Below are positions 24,103-31,965 of a stretch of DNA of 64,000 nucleotides, piece after piece (position 1 is the stretch's first letter; each line of letters starts with the position of its first letter). Under the pieces are notes generated by a model. That model was not told the DNA's origin. It made no database searches and was given only the letters and a program-made list of their open reading frames with translations. Source of the stretch: Bradyrhizobium sp. B097 (GTDB lineage Bacteria; Pseudomonadota; Alphaproteobacteria; Rhizobiales; Xanthobacteraceae). Position numbers and translations under genes: made by a program. The stretch is from NCBI RefSeq assembly GCF_038957035.1, contig NZ_CP152412.1:2228501-2292500 (forward strand). The letters are read 5' to 3'.

Positions 24103-24892
24103 TTGCGCTGGTCACGTACTCGACAGGAAGGCTGCGGAAGTGCTTGCGCATCTCCGATGACGCCGCGCCGCCGACGATGATCCGCGAGAACGCGCCGATA
24201 TCGGAGAAGAATGCCGACTTCAGACTGCCGAGCTTGCTCGCGTCGATCACCAGGGTGTTCTCCATCGCGGTCTCGATGACGGCCTGCTTGACGGCGACCT
24301 CGTGAAAATTCGAGCAGCTCGCGCCGCGGGTCCAGTGCACGCCGCCGGCGGAGATGAAGGCCTTGTTGATCCCAAGCCGCCGCAGATAGGACAGCCCGTC
24401 GTCCGACGCAAAGGACTGCGAGGAGGGATGATAAAGCCCGCCCATCAGCATCACCTGCGTGCCCGGCCGGCGCGTCACGATCGACGCCACGTTCATCGAA
24501 TAGCAGATCACCGAGAGCTGCAAATCCTCGGGCAGGCAGTCCGCCAGCGACTGCATCGTGGTGCCGCAGTCGATGAAGATCGTATCGCCTTCGTTGATGG
24601 AGGCGGCGGCAGCCCGGCAGGCTAGGCGCTTGTCCTGGGTGTGCTGGTCGATCTCCTGCTCGAACGTGTACTTGATGCCGGTCGGCGACGCGGCATTGAC
24701 GACGTAGCCGCCGAGCAAAGCGAGGGCGGCCTCCGGACCAGCAAGGTCGCGCCGCACCGTCATTTCGGAAACCTTAAGGAGCTCGGCGGCGTCCTTCAGG
24801 TGCAGCGCACCACTCGATTCGACCGCGCGGCGCAGCCTCTGCAGGCGCTGGACGCGTGTCTCGCTTGGTCGTGCGTTGGAGGTTTCAGCCAT
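24098..24892 (-). CDS. DeoR-family transcriptional repressor
   Basis: In this 264-residue protein, residues ~14-65 form the DeoR winged HTH (LHLKDAAELLKVSEMTVRRDLAG). The rest is the DeoR C-terminal sensor domain with FIDCGTTMQSLADCL, VMLMGGLYHPSSQSF, FISAGGVHW and LVIDASKLG. These domains bind phosphorylated sugars. It sits between the CUT2 transporter and the deoC operon. A matching 14-bp motif stands in front of both, so it is the probable repressor of the locus, with deoxyribose-5-phosphate as the obvious candidate inducer (inference). Confidence 0.9.
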   Translation of the reverse strand: MAETSNARPSETRVQRLQRLRRAVESSGALHLKDAAELLKVSEMTVRRDLAGPEAALALLGGYVVNAASPTGIKYTFEQEIDQHTQDKRLACRAAAASINEGDTIFIDCGTTMQSLADCLPEDLQLSVICYSMNVASIVTRRPGTQVMLMGGLYHPSSQSFASDDGLSYLRRLGINKAFISAGGVHWTRGASCSNFHEVAVKQAVIETAMENTLVIDASKLGSLKSAFFSDIGAFSRIIVGGAASSEMRKHFRSLPVEYVTSAT

Positions 24893-24907
24893 TTTGATCG
24901 CCGAGCT

Positions 24908-24937
24908 TGCTTATCCGATTGACAATGATCTTACAAT
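24908..24937 (+). promoter_or_regulatory. Candidate promoter toward deoC
   Basis: TTGCTT (24908-24913) and TACAAT (24932-24937) are spaced by 18 bp. The segment CTTACAATGTTGTGAG (24930-24945) overlapping the -10 is itself a near-perfect inverted repeat and may be a second operator. Confidence 0.35.
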
Positions 24938-24962
24938 GTTGTGAGTTTATCAACGTCGATTT

Positions 24963-24976
24963 GTTACAATAATAAC
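24963..24976. promoter_or_regulatory. Candidate DeoR operator, copy 2
   Basis: GTTACAATAATAAC has perfect inverted ends (GTTA/TAAC) and shares 12 of 14 bases with the motif at 20162. It lies in the region between the divergent deoR-type and deoC genes. Confidence 0.65.
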
Positions 24977-25061
24977 ATCCGGTCCGACGGGCTGATCCGG
25001 TGTCGAGACGATATCGTCCTCGGCAGGCGGCAACCCGGCGGCAAGATCAGGGGAGGATCAC

Positions 25062-25112
25062 ATGTTGCGATCGACACATTCAATCTATCTGGCCACCTCG
25101 TCGATTCGCTAG
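25062..25112 (+). CDS. Candidate 16-codon leader ORF before deoC
   Basis: ATG at 25062 is preceded by GGGGAGG at 5-nt spacing, the strongest ribosome binding site in this promoter region. The frame encodes MLRSTHSIYLATSSIR and stops at TAG 25110-25112, 17 nt before the deoC ATG. It is in a different frame from deoC. It may be a leader peptide or serve translational coupling. It has no recognised homologue, and the call rests on the ribosome binding site and position only. Confidence 0.4.
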   Translation: MLRSTHSIYLATSSIR

Positions 25113-25129
25113 GACCGCAAGGCGTTTCC

Positions 25130-26158
25130 ATGACGCAGAGCGTCTTCATCCAGAATCCGTCCCCGTTGGCCGCGCTGCCGCCTTCCCCGGGCGGCGAGCA
25201 TCCGCATCAGCAGCCGCGCAACAGCGGCCGCGCGCTCGAGATGGATTGGGTCGACGACATCAGGATCAACCTGTCGGCCGCCGAACGGCGGGTCGCGAGC
25301 CTGCCAGGCCGACGAACCGTGAAGAAGGACGCACAGGCGGGGTGGCTGCTCAAGGCGGTCACCTGCATCGACCTGACCACGCTCAGCGGCGACGATACGG
25401 CCGAACGGGTGAAACGGCTCTGCGCCAAGGCCAAGGCGCCCGTGCGCGGCGACCTTCTCGAGCAGCTCGGCTTTGCCGGGCGCGAGCTGCATACCGGAGC
25501 GGTCTGTGTCTACGATCGGTTCGTCGGCACCGCTGTCGAAGCGCTCGATGGATCCGGCATCCCGGTCGCCGCGGTCTCGACCGGGTTTCCCGCAGGCCTC
25601 GTGCCGCATGAGCTGAAGCTGAAGGAGATCGAGGCGTCGGTCCGGAATGGCGCGCAGGAAATCGACATCGTCATCACGCGTGAGCACGTGCTGACCGGCG
25701 ATTGGCGGGCGCTTTACGCCGAGGTCCGGGATTTCCGTGCGGTCTGCGACAACGCGCATCTGAAGACGATCCTGGCCACGGGCGACCTCAAGACGCTGCG
25801 CAATGTCGCCAAGGCCTCGATGGTCTGCATGATGGCCGGTGCCGACTTCATCAAGACCTCGACCGGCAAGGAAGGCGTCAACGCGACGCTGCCGGTGACG
25901 CTGGCGATGCTGCGGATGATCCGGCTCTATCAGGAGCGCACCGGCTACAAGATCGGCTTCAAGCCGGCCGGCGGAATCTCGACGGCAAAGGACGTGCTCA
26001 ACTATCAGTTCCTGATGAAGGAGGAACTGGGCCGCGACTGGCTCGAGCCGGATCTGTTCCGCATTGGCGCCTCCAGCTTGCTCGCCGACATCGAGCGGCA
26101 GCTCGAGCATCACGTGACCGGCCACTACTCGGCTTTCAACCGCCACCCCGTGGGATGA
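25130..26158 (+). CDS. deoC: Deoxyribose-phosphate aldolase
   Basis: The enzyme cleaves 2-deoxy-D-ribose-5-phosphate to acetaldehyde and glyceraldehyde-3-phosphate by a Schiff-base mechanism. The catalytic residues are visible: Lys242 in FIKTSTGK (Schiff base), Lys278 in GFKPAGGIST and Asp179 in EIDIV. At 342 residues it is longer than the 259-residue E. coli enzyme. It has a Pro-rich ~35-residue head and belongs to the longer DERA subgroup closer in size to animal enzymes. The ATG at 25130 has AAGG 7-8 nt upstream; no other in-frame start exists after the operator region. The ALDH16-like gene follows after 10 bp. Confidence 0.93.
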   Translation: MTQSVFIQNPSPLAALPPSPGGEHPHQQPRNSGRALEMDWVDDIRINLSAAERRVASLPGRRTVKKDAQAGWLLKAVTCIDLTTLSGDDTAERVKRLCAKAKAPVRGDLLEQLGFAGRELHTGAVCVYDRFVGTAVEALDGSGIPVAAVSTGFPAGLVPHELKLKEIEASVRNGAQEIDIVITREHVLTGDWRALYAEVRDFRAVCDNAHLKTILATGDLKTLRNVAKASMVCMMAGADFIKTSTGKEGVNATLPVTLAMLRMIRLYQERTGYKIGFKPAGGISTAKDVLNYQFLMKEELGRDWLEPDLFRIGASSLLADIERQLEHHVTGHYSAFNRHPVG

Positions 26159-26168
26159 GACTCCAGCG

Positions 26169-28556
26169 ATGAGCGTCGCCAATTATTTCGAGACCATGGA
26201 GTATGGCCCCGCGCCCGAGGCGGACGGCGAGGCGCGCGCCTGGCTGGCGCGGCATGGCGCCACGTTCGGGCATTTCATCGCCGGCAAGTTTGTCGCGCCG
26301 CATGCGGGCAAACACCTCACGACAAGCGAGCCTGCCACCGGCAAGGTGCTGGCGCGCATCGCGCAGGGCTCTGCCGCCGATGTCGAGGCGGCGGTTAACG
26401 CCGCGCGCACCGCGCAGGTCGCCTGGGCAAAGCTTGGCGGCCATGGCCGCGCGCGTCATCTCTATGCGTTGGCGCGCATGCTGCAGCGTCACGCCCGGCT
26501 GTTTGCCGTGCTGGAGGCGATCGACAATGGCAAGCCGATCCGGGAAACCCGCGATCTCGACGTGCCGCTCGCCGCGCGCCATTTCCTCTATCACGCCGGC
26601 TGGGCGCAGTTGCAGGACCGCGAATTCGCCGATCAGGTGCCGATTGGCGTGATCGGGCAGATCATCCCGTGGAATTTCCCGCTGCTGATGCTGGCCTGGA
26701 AGATCGCGCCGGCACTCGCCGCGGGCAACACGGTGGTGCTGAAGCCGGCGGAGTTCACCTCGCTCACCGCGCTGCTGTTCGCCGAGCTTTCGGCCGAAGC
26801 CGGCTTGCCGCCGGGCGTGCTGAACGTCGTCACCGGTGACGGTGCCACCGGTGCTTTGCTGGTCGAAAATCCCGGTGTCGACAAGATCGCCTTCACGGGC
26901 TCGACCGAGGTCGGGCGCCTGATCCGCCAGTCGACCGCAGGGACCGGAAAATCGCTGACGCTGGAGCTTGGCGGCAAATCGCCGTTCATCGTGTTCGACG
27001 ATGCCGATCTCGATGGCGCGGTGGAAGGCGTGGTTGACGCGATCTGGTTCAACCAGGGCCAGGTCTGTTGCGCGGGCTCGCGGCTGCTTTTGCAGGAGGG
27101 GATTGCGGAGACCTTCCGCAGGCGCCTGATCCGCCGCATGGAGACGCTTCGCGTCGGCATGCCGCTCGACAAGGCGATCGACATGGGCGCGGTGGTCGCG
27201 CCGGTGCAGCTCGAGCGGATCAAGTCGCTGGTCGAGACCGGGGTGAAGGAAGGCGCCGAGAAATATCAGGCGTCCGGTGCGATGCCGACGGAAGGCTGTT
27301 TCTATCCGCCGACCCTGCTCTGGAACGTCCATCCGTCCTCGACGGTTGCGACCGAAGAGATATTCGGCCCTGTCCTGGTGGCGATGACGTTCCGCACACC
27401 GGACGAGGCCGTGATGCTCGCCAACAACACGCGTTACGGCCTTGCCGCCAGCGTGTGGAGCGAGACGATCGGGCTCGCGCTCGACATCGCGCCGAAACTC
27501 CTGGCCGGCGTGGTTTGGGTCAATGCGACCAATCTGTTCGACGCCAGCGTCGGCTTCGGCGGTTATCGCGAGTCCGGCTTCGGCCGCGAGGGCGGCCGTG
27601 AAGGCATGTATGAATATCTCAAGCCGAAGGCCTGGAGCGGGCGTAAGGCCCGCGCCAAGGCATCGCCGCTGCCGACGGCGACCGGTACGAGCGCCGGATT
27701 CGACGTGCCGCCGATCGATCGAACGGCGAAACTGTTCGTCGGCGGCAAGCAGGTGCGCCCGGACGGCAATTATTCACGCGCAGTGCTCTCGCCGAAGGGC
27801 CGCCGTCTCGGCGAAGCCGGTGAGGGCAATCGCAAGGATATCCGCAATGCGGTGGCCGCGGCGCGCTCCGCCGAGGGCTGGGCGCGGGCGACGGTGCATA
27901 ATCGCGCCCAGATCCTCTACTATCTTGCCGAAAACCTTTCCGCGCGCGGCGACGAGTTCGCGCGGCGCATCGCCGACATGACCGGCGTCTCGGCAGCAAA
28001 GGCGCGCAACGAGGTCGATGCGAGCATCGAGCGGCTGTTCAGCTATGGCGCCTGGGCCGATAAATTCGAGGGATCCATCCACGCGCCACCGCTGCGCGGC
28101 GTGGCGCTGGCGATGCATGAGCCGATCGGCGTGGTTGGTGTCGCTTGTCCCGACGAGGCGCCGCTACTCGCTTTCATCAGTCTGGTCGCGCCGCTGGTGG
28201 CGATGGGCAACCGGGTCGTCGCGGTGCCGAGCGAGCGGCATCCGCTCGCCGCGACCGATTTCTACCAGGTGCTCGAGACGTCGGACGTGCCGGGCGGCGT
28301 GGTCAACATCGTCACTGGTGACCGCGGCGAGCTGGTCAAGGTCCTTGCCGAGCACGACGATGTCGACGCGCTCTGGGCGTTCGGATCGCAGGATGCCTCG
28401 GTGGCGGCCGAACGGTACTCGATCGGCAATCTCAAGCGGACGCTCGTCGATCATGGCCTCGCGATCGACTGGTACGACAAGGCCGCGAGCGAGGGCCCGA
28501 TCCTGCTCCGCCATGCCGTGCAGGTGAAGAACATCTGGATTCCGTATGGCGACTAG
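26169..28556 (+). CDS. ALDH16-like aldehyde dehydrogenase, active domain plus second pseudo-domain
   Basis: This 795-residue protein has two ALDH domains. Residues ~30-495 are complete: PWNFPLLM, the NAD-binding GSTEVGR, Glu266 in LELGGK and catalytic Cys300 in NQGQVCCAGSR. Residues ~520-785 resemble a second, shortened ALDH domain (KLFVGGKQVRPDGNYSRAV, AQILYYLAENL, MHEPIGVVGVACPDEAPLL, GGVVNIVTGDRGEL) that lacks the ELGGK and cysteine segments. It ends NIWIPYGD. This layout matches the ALDH16 family known from bacteria and animals. In this operon it most likely oxidises the acetaldehyde released by DeoC to acetate. Confidence 0.9.
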   Translation: MSVANYFETMEYGPAPEADGEARAWLARHGATFGHFIAGKFVAPHAGKHLTTSEPATGKVLARIAQGSAADVEAAVNAARTAQVAWAKLGGHGRARHLYALARMLQRHARLFAVLEAIDNGKPIRETRDLDVPLAARHFLYHAGWAQLQDREFADQVPIGVIGQIIPWNFPLLMLAWKIAPALAAGNTVVLKPAEFTSLTALLFAELSAEAGLPPGVLNVVTGDGATGALLVENPGVDKIAFTGSTEVGRLIRQSTAGTGKSLTLELGGKSPFIVFDDADLDGAVEGVVDAIWFNQGQVCCAGSRLLLQEGIAETFRRRLIRRMETLRVGMPLDKAIDMGAVVAPVQLERIKSLVETGVKEGAEKYQASGAMPTEGCFYPPTLLWNVHPSSTVATEEIFGPVLVAMTFRTPDEAVMLANNTRYGLAASVWSETIGLALDIAPKLLAGVVWVNATNLFDASVGFGGYRESGFGREGGREGMYEYLKPKAWSGRKARAKASPLPTATGTSAGFDVPPIDRTAKLFVGGKQVRPDGNYSRAVLSPKGRRLGEAGEGNRKDIRNAVAAARSAEGWARATVHNRAQILYYLAENLSARGDEFARRIADMTGVSAAKARNEVDASIERLFSYGAWADKFEGSIHAPPLRGVALAMHEPIGVVGVACPDEAPLLAFISLVAPLVAMGNRVVAVPSERHPLAATDFYQVLETSDVPGGVVNIVTGDRGELVKVLAEHDDVDALWAFGSQDASVAAERYSIGNLKRTLVDHGLAIDWYDKAASEGPILLRHAVQVKNIWIPYGD

Positions 28557-28636
28557 GGATGTCACCTTGCGGTGATATCGATCGGGGTCCGGACCGTCAG
28601 AGTTCGGCTAGTTTGACGACGAGGGAGGGACGCAAC

Positions 28637-29092
28637 ATGCTCAAGGGCATCAATCCACTGCTCAATGCCGACGTGCTCTATGCCCTGCGGGCGATGGGGC
28701 ACGGTGACCGGCTGGTGGTGTGCGATACCAATTTTCCGGCCGACTCAATCGCGCGCCAGACCGTGCTTGGCCGGCTGCTGCGCATCGACAATGTGAGCGC
28801 CGCCCAGGCGGTCGAAGCCGTTCTCTCGGTGATGCCGCTCGATACATTCGTCGACGATGCCGCGATCCGCATGGAGATCGTCGGCCAGGCCCAGGAAGTG
28901 CCGCCCGTGCAGCGTGAGGTGCAGGCTGCGATCGATCGCGCAGAAGGACGATCCTGGCCGCTGGTCGGTGTCGAGCGCCATGCCTTCTACGAGAAGGCCA
29001 AGACGGCCTATTGCGTGATCGCCACCGGCGAGCGGCGCTTCTACGGCTGCTTCCTGTTCAGCAAGGGCGTGATTGCGCCGGACGGGGAGTGA
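28637..29092 (+). CDS. RbsD/FucU-family sugar mutarotase
   Basis: This 151-residue protein interconverts sugar anomers so that imported sugar can be phosphorylated. It opens MLKGINPLLNADVLYALRAMGHGD, where the His of GHGD is the conserved catalytic histidine. It also shows CDTNFPADSIA and YGCFLFSKGVIAP, closer to FucU than to RbsD. GAGGGAGG precedes the ATG at 28637; the earlier in-frame ATG at 28559 lies in the intergenic region. It is followed within 5 bp by the kinase. Confidence 0.9.
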   Translation: MLKGINPLLNADVLYALRAMGHGDRLVVCDTNFPADSIARQTVLGRLLRIDNVSAAQAVEAVLSVMPLDTFVDDAAIRMEIVGQAQEVPPVQREVQAAIDRAEGRSWPLVGVERHAFYEKAKTAYCVIATGERRFYGCFLFSKGVIAPDGE

Positions 29093-29096
29093 CGAC

Positions 29097-30020
29097 ATGA
29101 GCAAGCATGGCGTCGCCGTCCTCGGCGTCTTCGTCGTCGACCTGGCGTTCCGCGCCGGCAACATGCCGGCGATCGGCGAGACGATCGCCGGATCGGGATT
29201 CGCGATGGGACCCGGCGGCAAGGGATCCAACCAGGCTGTCGCGGCCGCACGGGCCGGCGCCAGCGTGAGCTTCATCTCGCGGATCGGCAGCGACGCCTTC
29301 GGCGAGCTTGCGATCAAGACCTGGGAGGCCGAGGGAATCCGGCCGCGCGTGGCCAGGACGGCGAACGCGCCGACCGGCGCTGCGTTCATTTATGTCCACG
29401 AGACGCGCGGCGACAACGCGATCATCGTGGTGCCGGGTGCGGCGGGCGGGATCGGTCCGGCCGATGTCGACGCGGTGGCCGACGCCATTCGCGACTCCAG
29501 CGTGTTCGTGACGCAGCTCGAGCAGCCGGTCGATGCGGCGCGGCGCGGGCTCGAGATCGCGCGCGCCGCCGGCAGCATCACCGTGTTCAACCCGGCGCCG
29601 GCGATCAAGTTCGACTCTGGCCTGTTTGCGCTTTGCGATTATGTCGTCCCCAACGAGACCGAGGCCGAAGCGCTGACCGGCATTGCGGTGGGCGATCTCG
29701 CCGGCGCCCGCCGCGCCGGCGATGCATTGCTGGCGAAAGGCGCCGGCACGGCGCTGATCACGCTCGGCGAGCGCGGCGCTTTATTTCATGCGCGGGACCG
29801 CTCGCTGCACGTGCCGCCCTTTGCCGCCGGCAAGGTGGTCGAAACCACCGGCGCGGGCGACGCCTTCGTCGGCGGCTTCGCGGCGGCGCTCGCTGATGGC
29901 GCCGATCCGCTCGAGGCTGCGCGGTTCGGTTCGGCCACGGCCGGAATCTCGGTGACGCGACCGGGCACTGCGCCCGCGATGCCGCGGCGCGCGGAGATCG
30001 ACGCGCTGCTGAAGGGATGA
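29097..30020 (+). CDS. PfkB-family sugar kinase (ribokinase/deoxyribokinase-like)
   Basis: This 307-residue kinase has the N-terminal PfkB signature around GPGGKGSNQAVAAARAGA and the C-terminal signature VVETTGAGDAFVGGF, with the catalytic Asp in GAGD. The pattern NPAPA and VPNETEAEALTG is typical of ribokinases. Beside DeoC and a FucU-type mutarotase, the expected reaction is ATP-dependent phosphorylation of 2-deoxy-D-ribose to deoxyribose-5-phosphate. Ribose or another pentose cannot be excluded from sequence. The GGGGAG before ATG 29097 overlaps the end of the mutarotase gene. Confidence 0.9.
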   Translation: MSKHGVAVLGVFVVDLAFRAGNMPAIGETIAGSGFAMGPGGKGSNQAVAAARAGASVSFISRIGSDAFGELAIKTWEAEGIRPRVARTANAPTGAAFIYVHETRGDNAIIVVPGAAGGIGPADVDAVADAIRDSSVFVTQLEQPVDAARRGLEIARAAGSITVFNPAPAIKFDSGLFALCDYVVPNETEAEALTGIAVGDLAGARRAGDALLAKGAGTALITLGERGALFHARDRSLHVPPFAAGKVVETTGAGDAFVGGFAAALADGADPLEAARFGSATAGISVTRPGTAPAMPRRAEIDALLKG

Positions 30021-30027
30021 TCGCGCA

Positions 30028-30903
30028 ATGATGCGGAATGATCCGATCAAGCATGTCTTCATCTGGCCGGCGGTGCTCGTCGTGCTGGCGATCTCGATCT
30101 TTCCGCTGATCTATTCGCTCACCACGAGCTTCCTGAGCTACCGCCTGATTCCGCCGATCCCGCCGCGGGTGGTCTGGCTCGGCAACTATGTCACGCTGTT
30201 GCAGGAGCCGCGGTTCTGGAACGCGATCTTCACGACGACGCTGATTGCCTTCATCGCCGTCGGGCTGCAATACGCGATCGGTTTCGGTGTTGCGCTGGCG
30301 CTGAACGCGCGGGTGCCGGGCGAGCGGCTGTTTCGTGTCGCCTTGCTGCTTCCCATGCTGCTCGCGCCTGTCGCCGTCGCGCTGGTGGCGCGCATGATGT
30401 TCAACCCGACGATGGGGCCGCTCAACCAGTTTCTGTCGAAGTTCGGCCTGGTCAACCTGCCGTTCCTCACCAATGGACATTGGGCGCTCGCCTGCATCAT
30501 CGCGGTCGAGGTCTGGCAGTGGACCCCGTTCGTCATTCTGATGATGCTGGCCGGCCTGCAAACGCTGCCCGAAGATGTCTATGAGGCCGCCGAGCTCGAG
30601 AATGCCAGCGCCTGGCAGCAGTTCTGGGGCATCACCTTTCCGATGCTGCTGCCGATCTCGGCTGCGATCGTCTTCATCCGCCTGATCGAGAGCTACAAGA
30701 TCATGGACACGGTGTTCGTGATGACGGGCGGCGGCCCGGGCGTGGACACCGAGACGCTGACACTGTTCGCCTATCAGGAAGGCTTCAAGAAGTTCAATCT
30801 TGGCTATACGTCGGCGCTCAGCTTCCTGTTCCTGATCGCGATCACGATCATTGGCGTCACCTATCTGGCGCTGCTGCGGCCTCATCTGGAGAAGCGCCGA
30901 TGA
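30028..30903 (+). CDS. CUT1-type sugar ABC permease, UgpA/MalF-like
   Basis: This 291-residue protein has six predicted membrane helices and the BPD_transp_1 EAA loop around DVYEAAELENASAWQQFWGITFPML. It begins 7 bp after the sugar kinase gene, so it is co-transcribed with the deoxyribose enzymes. It forms a heterodimer with the next permease, which it overlaps by 4 bp. Substrate unknown; linkage suggests a sugar related to deoxyribose, or a deoxynucleoside. Confidence 0.9.
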   Translation: MMRNDPIKHVFIWPAVLVVLAISIFPLIYSLTTSFLSYRLIPPIPPRVVWLGNYVTLLQEPRFWNAIFTTTLIAFIAVGLQYAIGFGVALALNARVPGERLFRVALLLPMLLAPVAVALVARMMFNPTMGPLNQFLSKFGLVNLPFLTNGHWALACIIAVEVWQWTPFVILMMLAGLQTLPEDVYEAAELENASAWQQFWGITFPMLLPISAAIVFIRLIESYKIMDTVFVMTGGGPGVDTETLTLFAYQEGFKKFNLGYTSALSFLFLIAITIIGVTYLALLRPHLEKRR

Positions 30904-31937
30904 GCGGACAGGGCTTGACCGGATTGTCGCCATGGAGCCGCCGCCTGGTCGCGGTCGGCGTCCTCGTCTGGTGTCTGATCACGGTGTTTCCGCTCTATTG
31001 GGTGGTGGTGACCGCATTCAAGACGCCGCCGGGCGTGGTCGGCGGGCCGACCTATCTGCCGTTCATCGACTTCACGCCGACCTTGCAGCCCTTCACCGAT
31101 CTCTATCAGGGAATCCGCGGCGAGTTCTTCCACACCTTCCTGAATTCGACCATCGTCGGCTTGTCGGCGGCAGCCATCGCCACCGCGATCGGCGCGATGG
31201 CGGCCTACGCGCTGGTGCGGTTCGAGTTCAGGGTACGCCTTGGTGCGGGCCTCGTGTTCTTCCTGCTCGCGCTCGGCGGCTATCTGCTGTTCAACGCGAC
31301 GTTCGGATTTACCCGGCCGCAGGCGCTGCTACTCGCGTTTCCGATCGCGCTGATCGCTGCTGTCGTCGCCAACCGCCTGCCGTTGCCCGGACCGATCCTC
31401 GGCAATGAGGACATTCTGTTCTGGTTCGTCAGCCAGCGCATGTTCCCGCCGATCGTGACGGCCTTTGCGCTGTACCTGCTCTACAGCGAGATCGGCCGGC
31501 TGGGTTTCCAGCTGATCGACAGCTTCGTCGGCCTGACGCTGTGCTACGTCGCCTTCTCGCTGCCGATCGTGGTCTGGCTGATGCGCGACTTCTTCGAGGC
31601 GGTGCCGATCGAGGTCGAAGAAGCGGCGATGGTCGACAACGTGCCGAGCTGGCGCATCTTCTTCGGCATCGTGGTGCCGATGTCGATGAACGGGCTGCTG
31701 GCGACGTTCATGATCACGCTGGCCTTCGTCTGGAATGAGTTTCTGTTCGCGCTGTTCCTGACCAATTCCAGATGGCAGACGCTGCCGATCCTGGTGGCGG
31801 GACAGAACAGCCAGCGCGGCGATGAATGGTGGGCGATATCAGCTGCGGCGCTCGTCGCAATCGTTCCCATGATGATCATGGCGGGCCTGCTCAGCCGGAT
31901 GATGCGGTCGGGCCTGCTGCTCGGGGCCATCAAATAG
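30900..31937 (+). CDS. CUT1-type sugar ABC permease, UgpE/MalG-like, with an inserted segment
   Basis: This 345-residue permease carries the EAA loop EVEEAAMVDNVPSWRIFFGIVVPM. It is about 60 residues longer than common MalG-type permeases. The extra sequence lies at about residues 115-175, around NATFGFTRPQALLLAFPIALIAAVVANRLPLPG, and adds one or two hydrophobic segments in the middle. Its start overlaps the previous permease by 4 bp. Confidence 0.9.
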   Translation: MSGQGLTGLSPWSRRLVAVGVLVWCLITVFPLYWVVVTAFKTPPGVVGGPTYLPFIDFTPTLQPFTDLYQGIRGEFFHTFLNSTIVGLSAAAIATAIGAMAAYALVRFEFRVRLGAGLVFFLLALGGYLLFNATFGFTRPQALLLAFPIALIAAVVANRLPLPGPILGNEDILFWFVSQRMFPPIVTAFALYLLYSEIGRLGFQLIDSFVGLTLCYVAFSLPIVVWLMRDFFEAVPIEVEEAAMVDNVPSWRIFFGIVVPMSMNGLLATFMITLAFVWNEFLFALFLTNSRWQTLPILVAGQNSQRGDEWWAISAAALVAIVPMMIMAGLLSRMMRSGLLLGAIK

Positions 31938-31965
31938 CAAAAAACCTTGTAGGGAGGACTAGACG

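Noticed and set aside
25109..26182. 357-codon minus-strand frame opposite deoC
   Set aside because: Covers the whole deoC gene in antisense; the deoC catalytic lysines and aspartate are all present on the plus strand.
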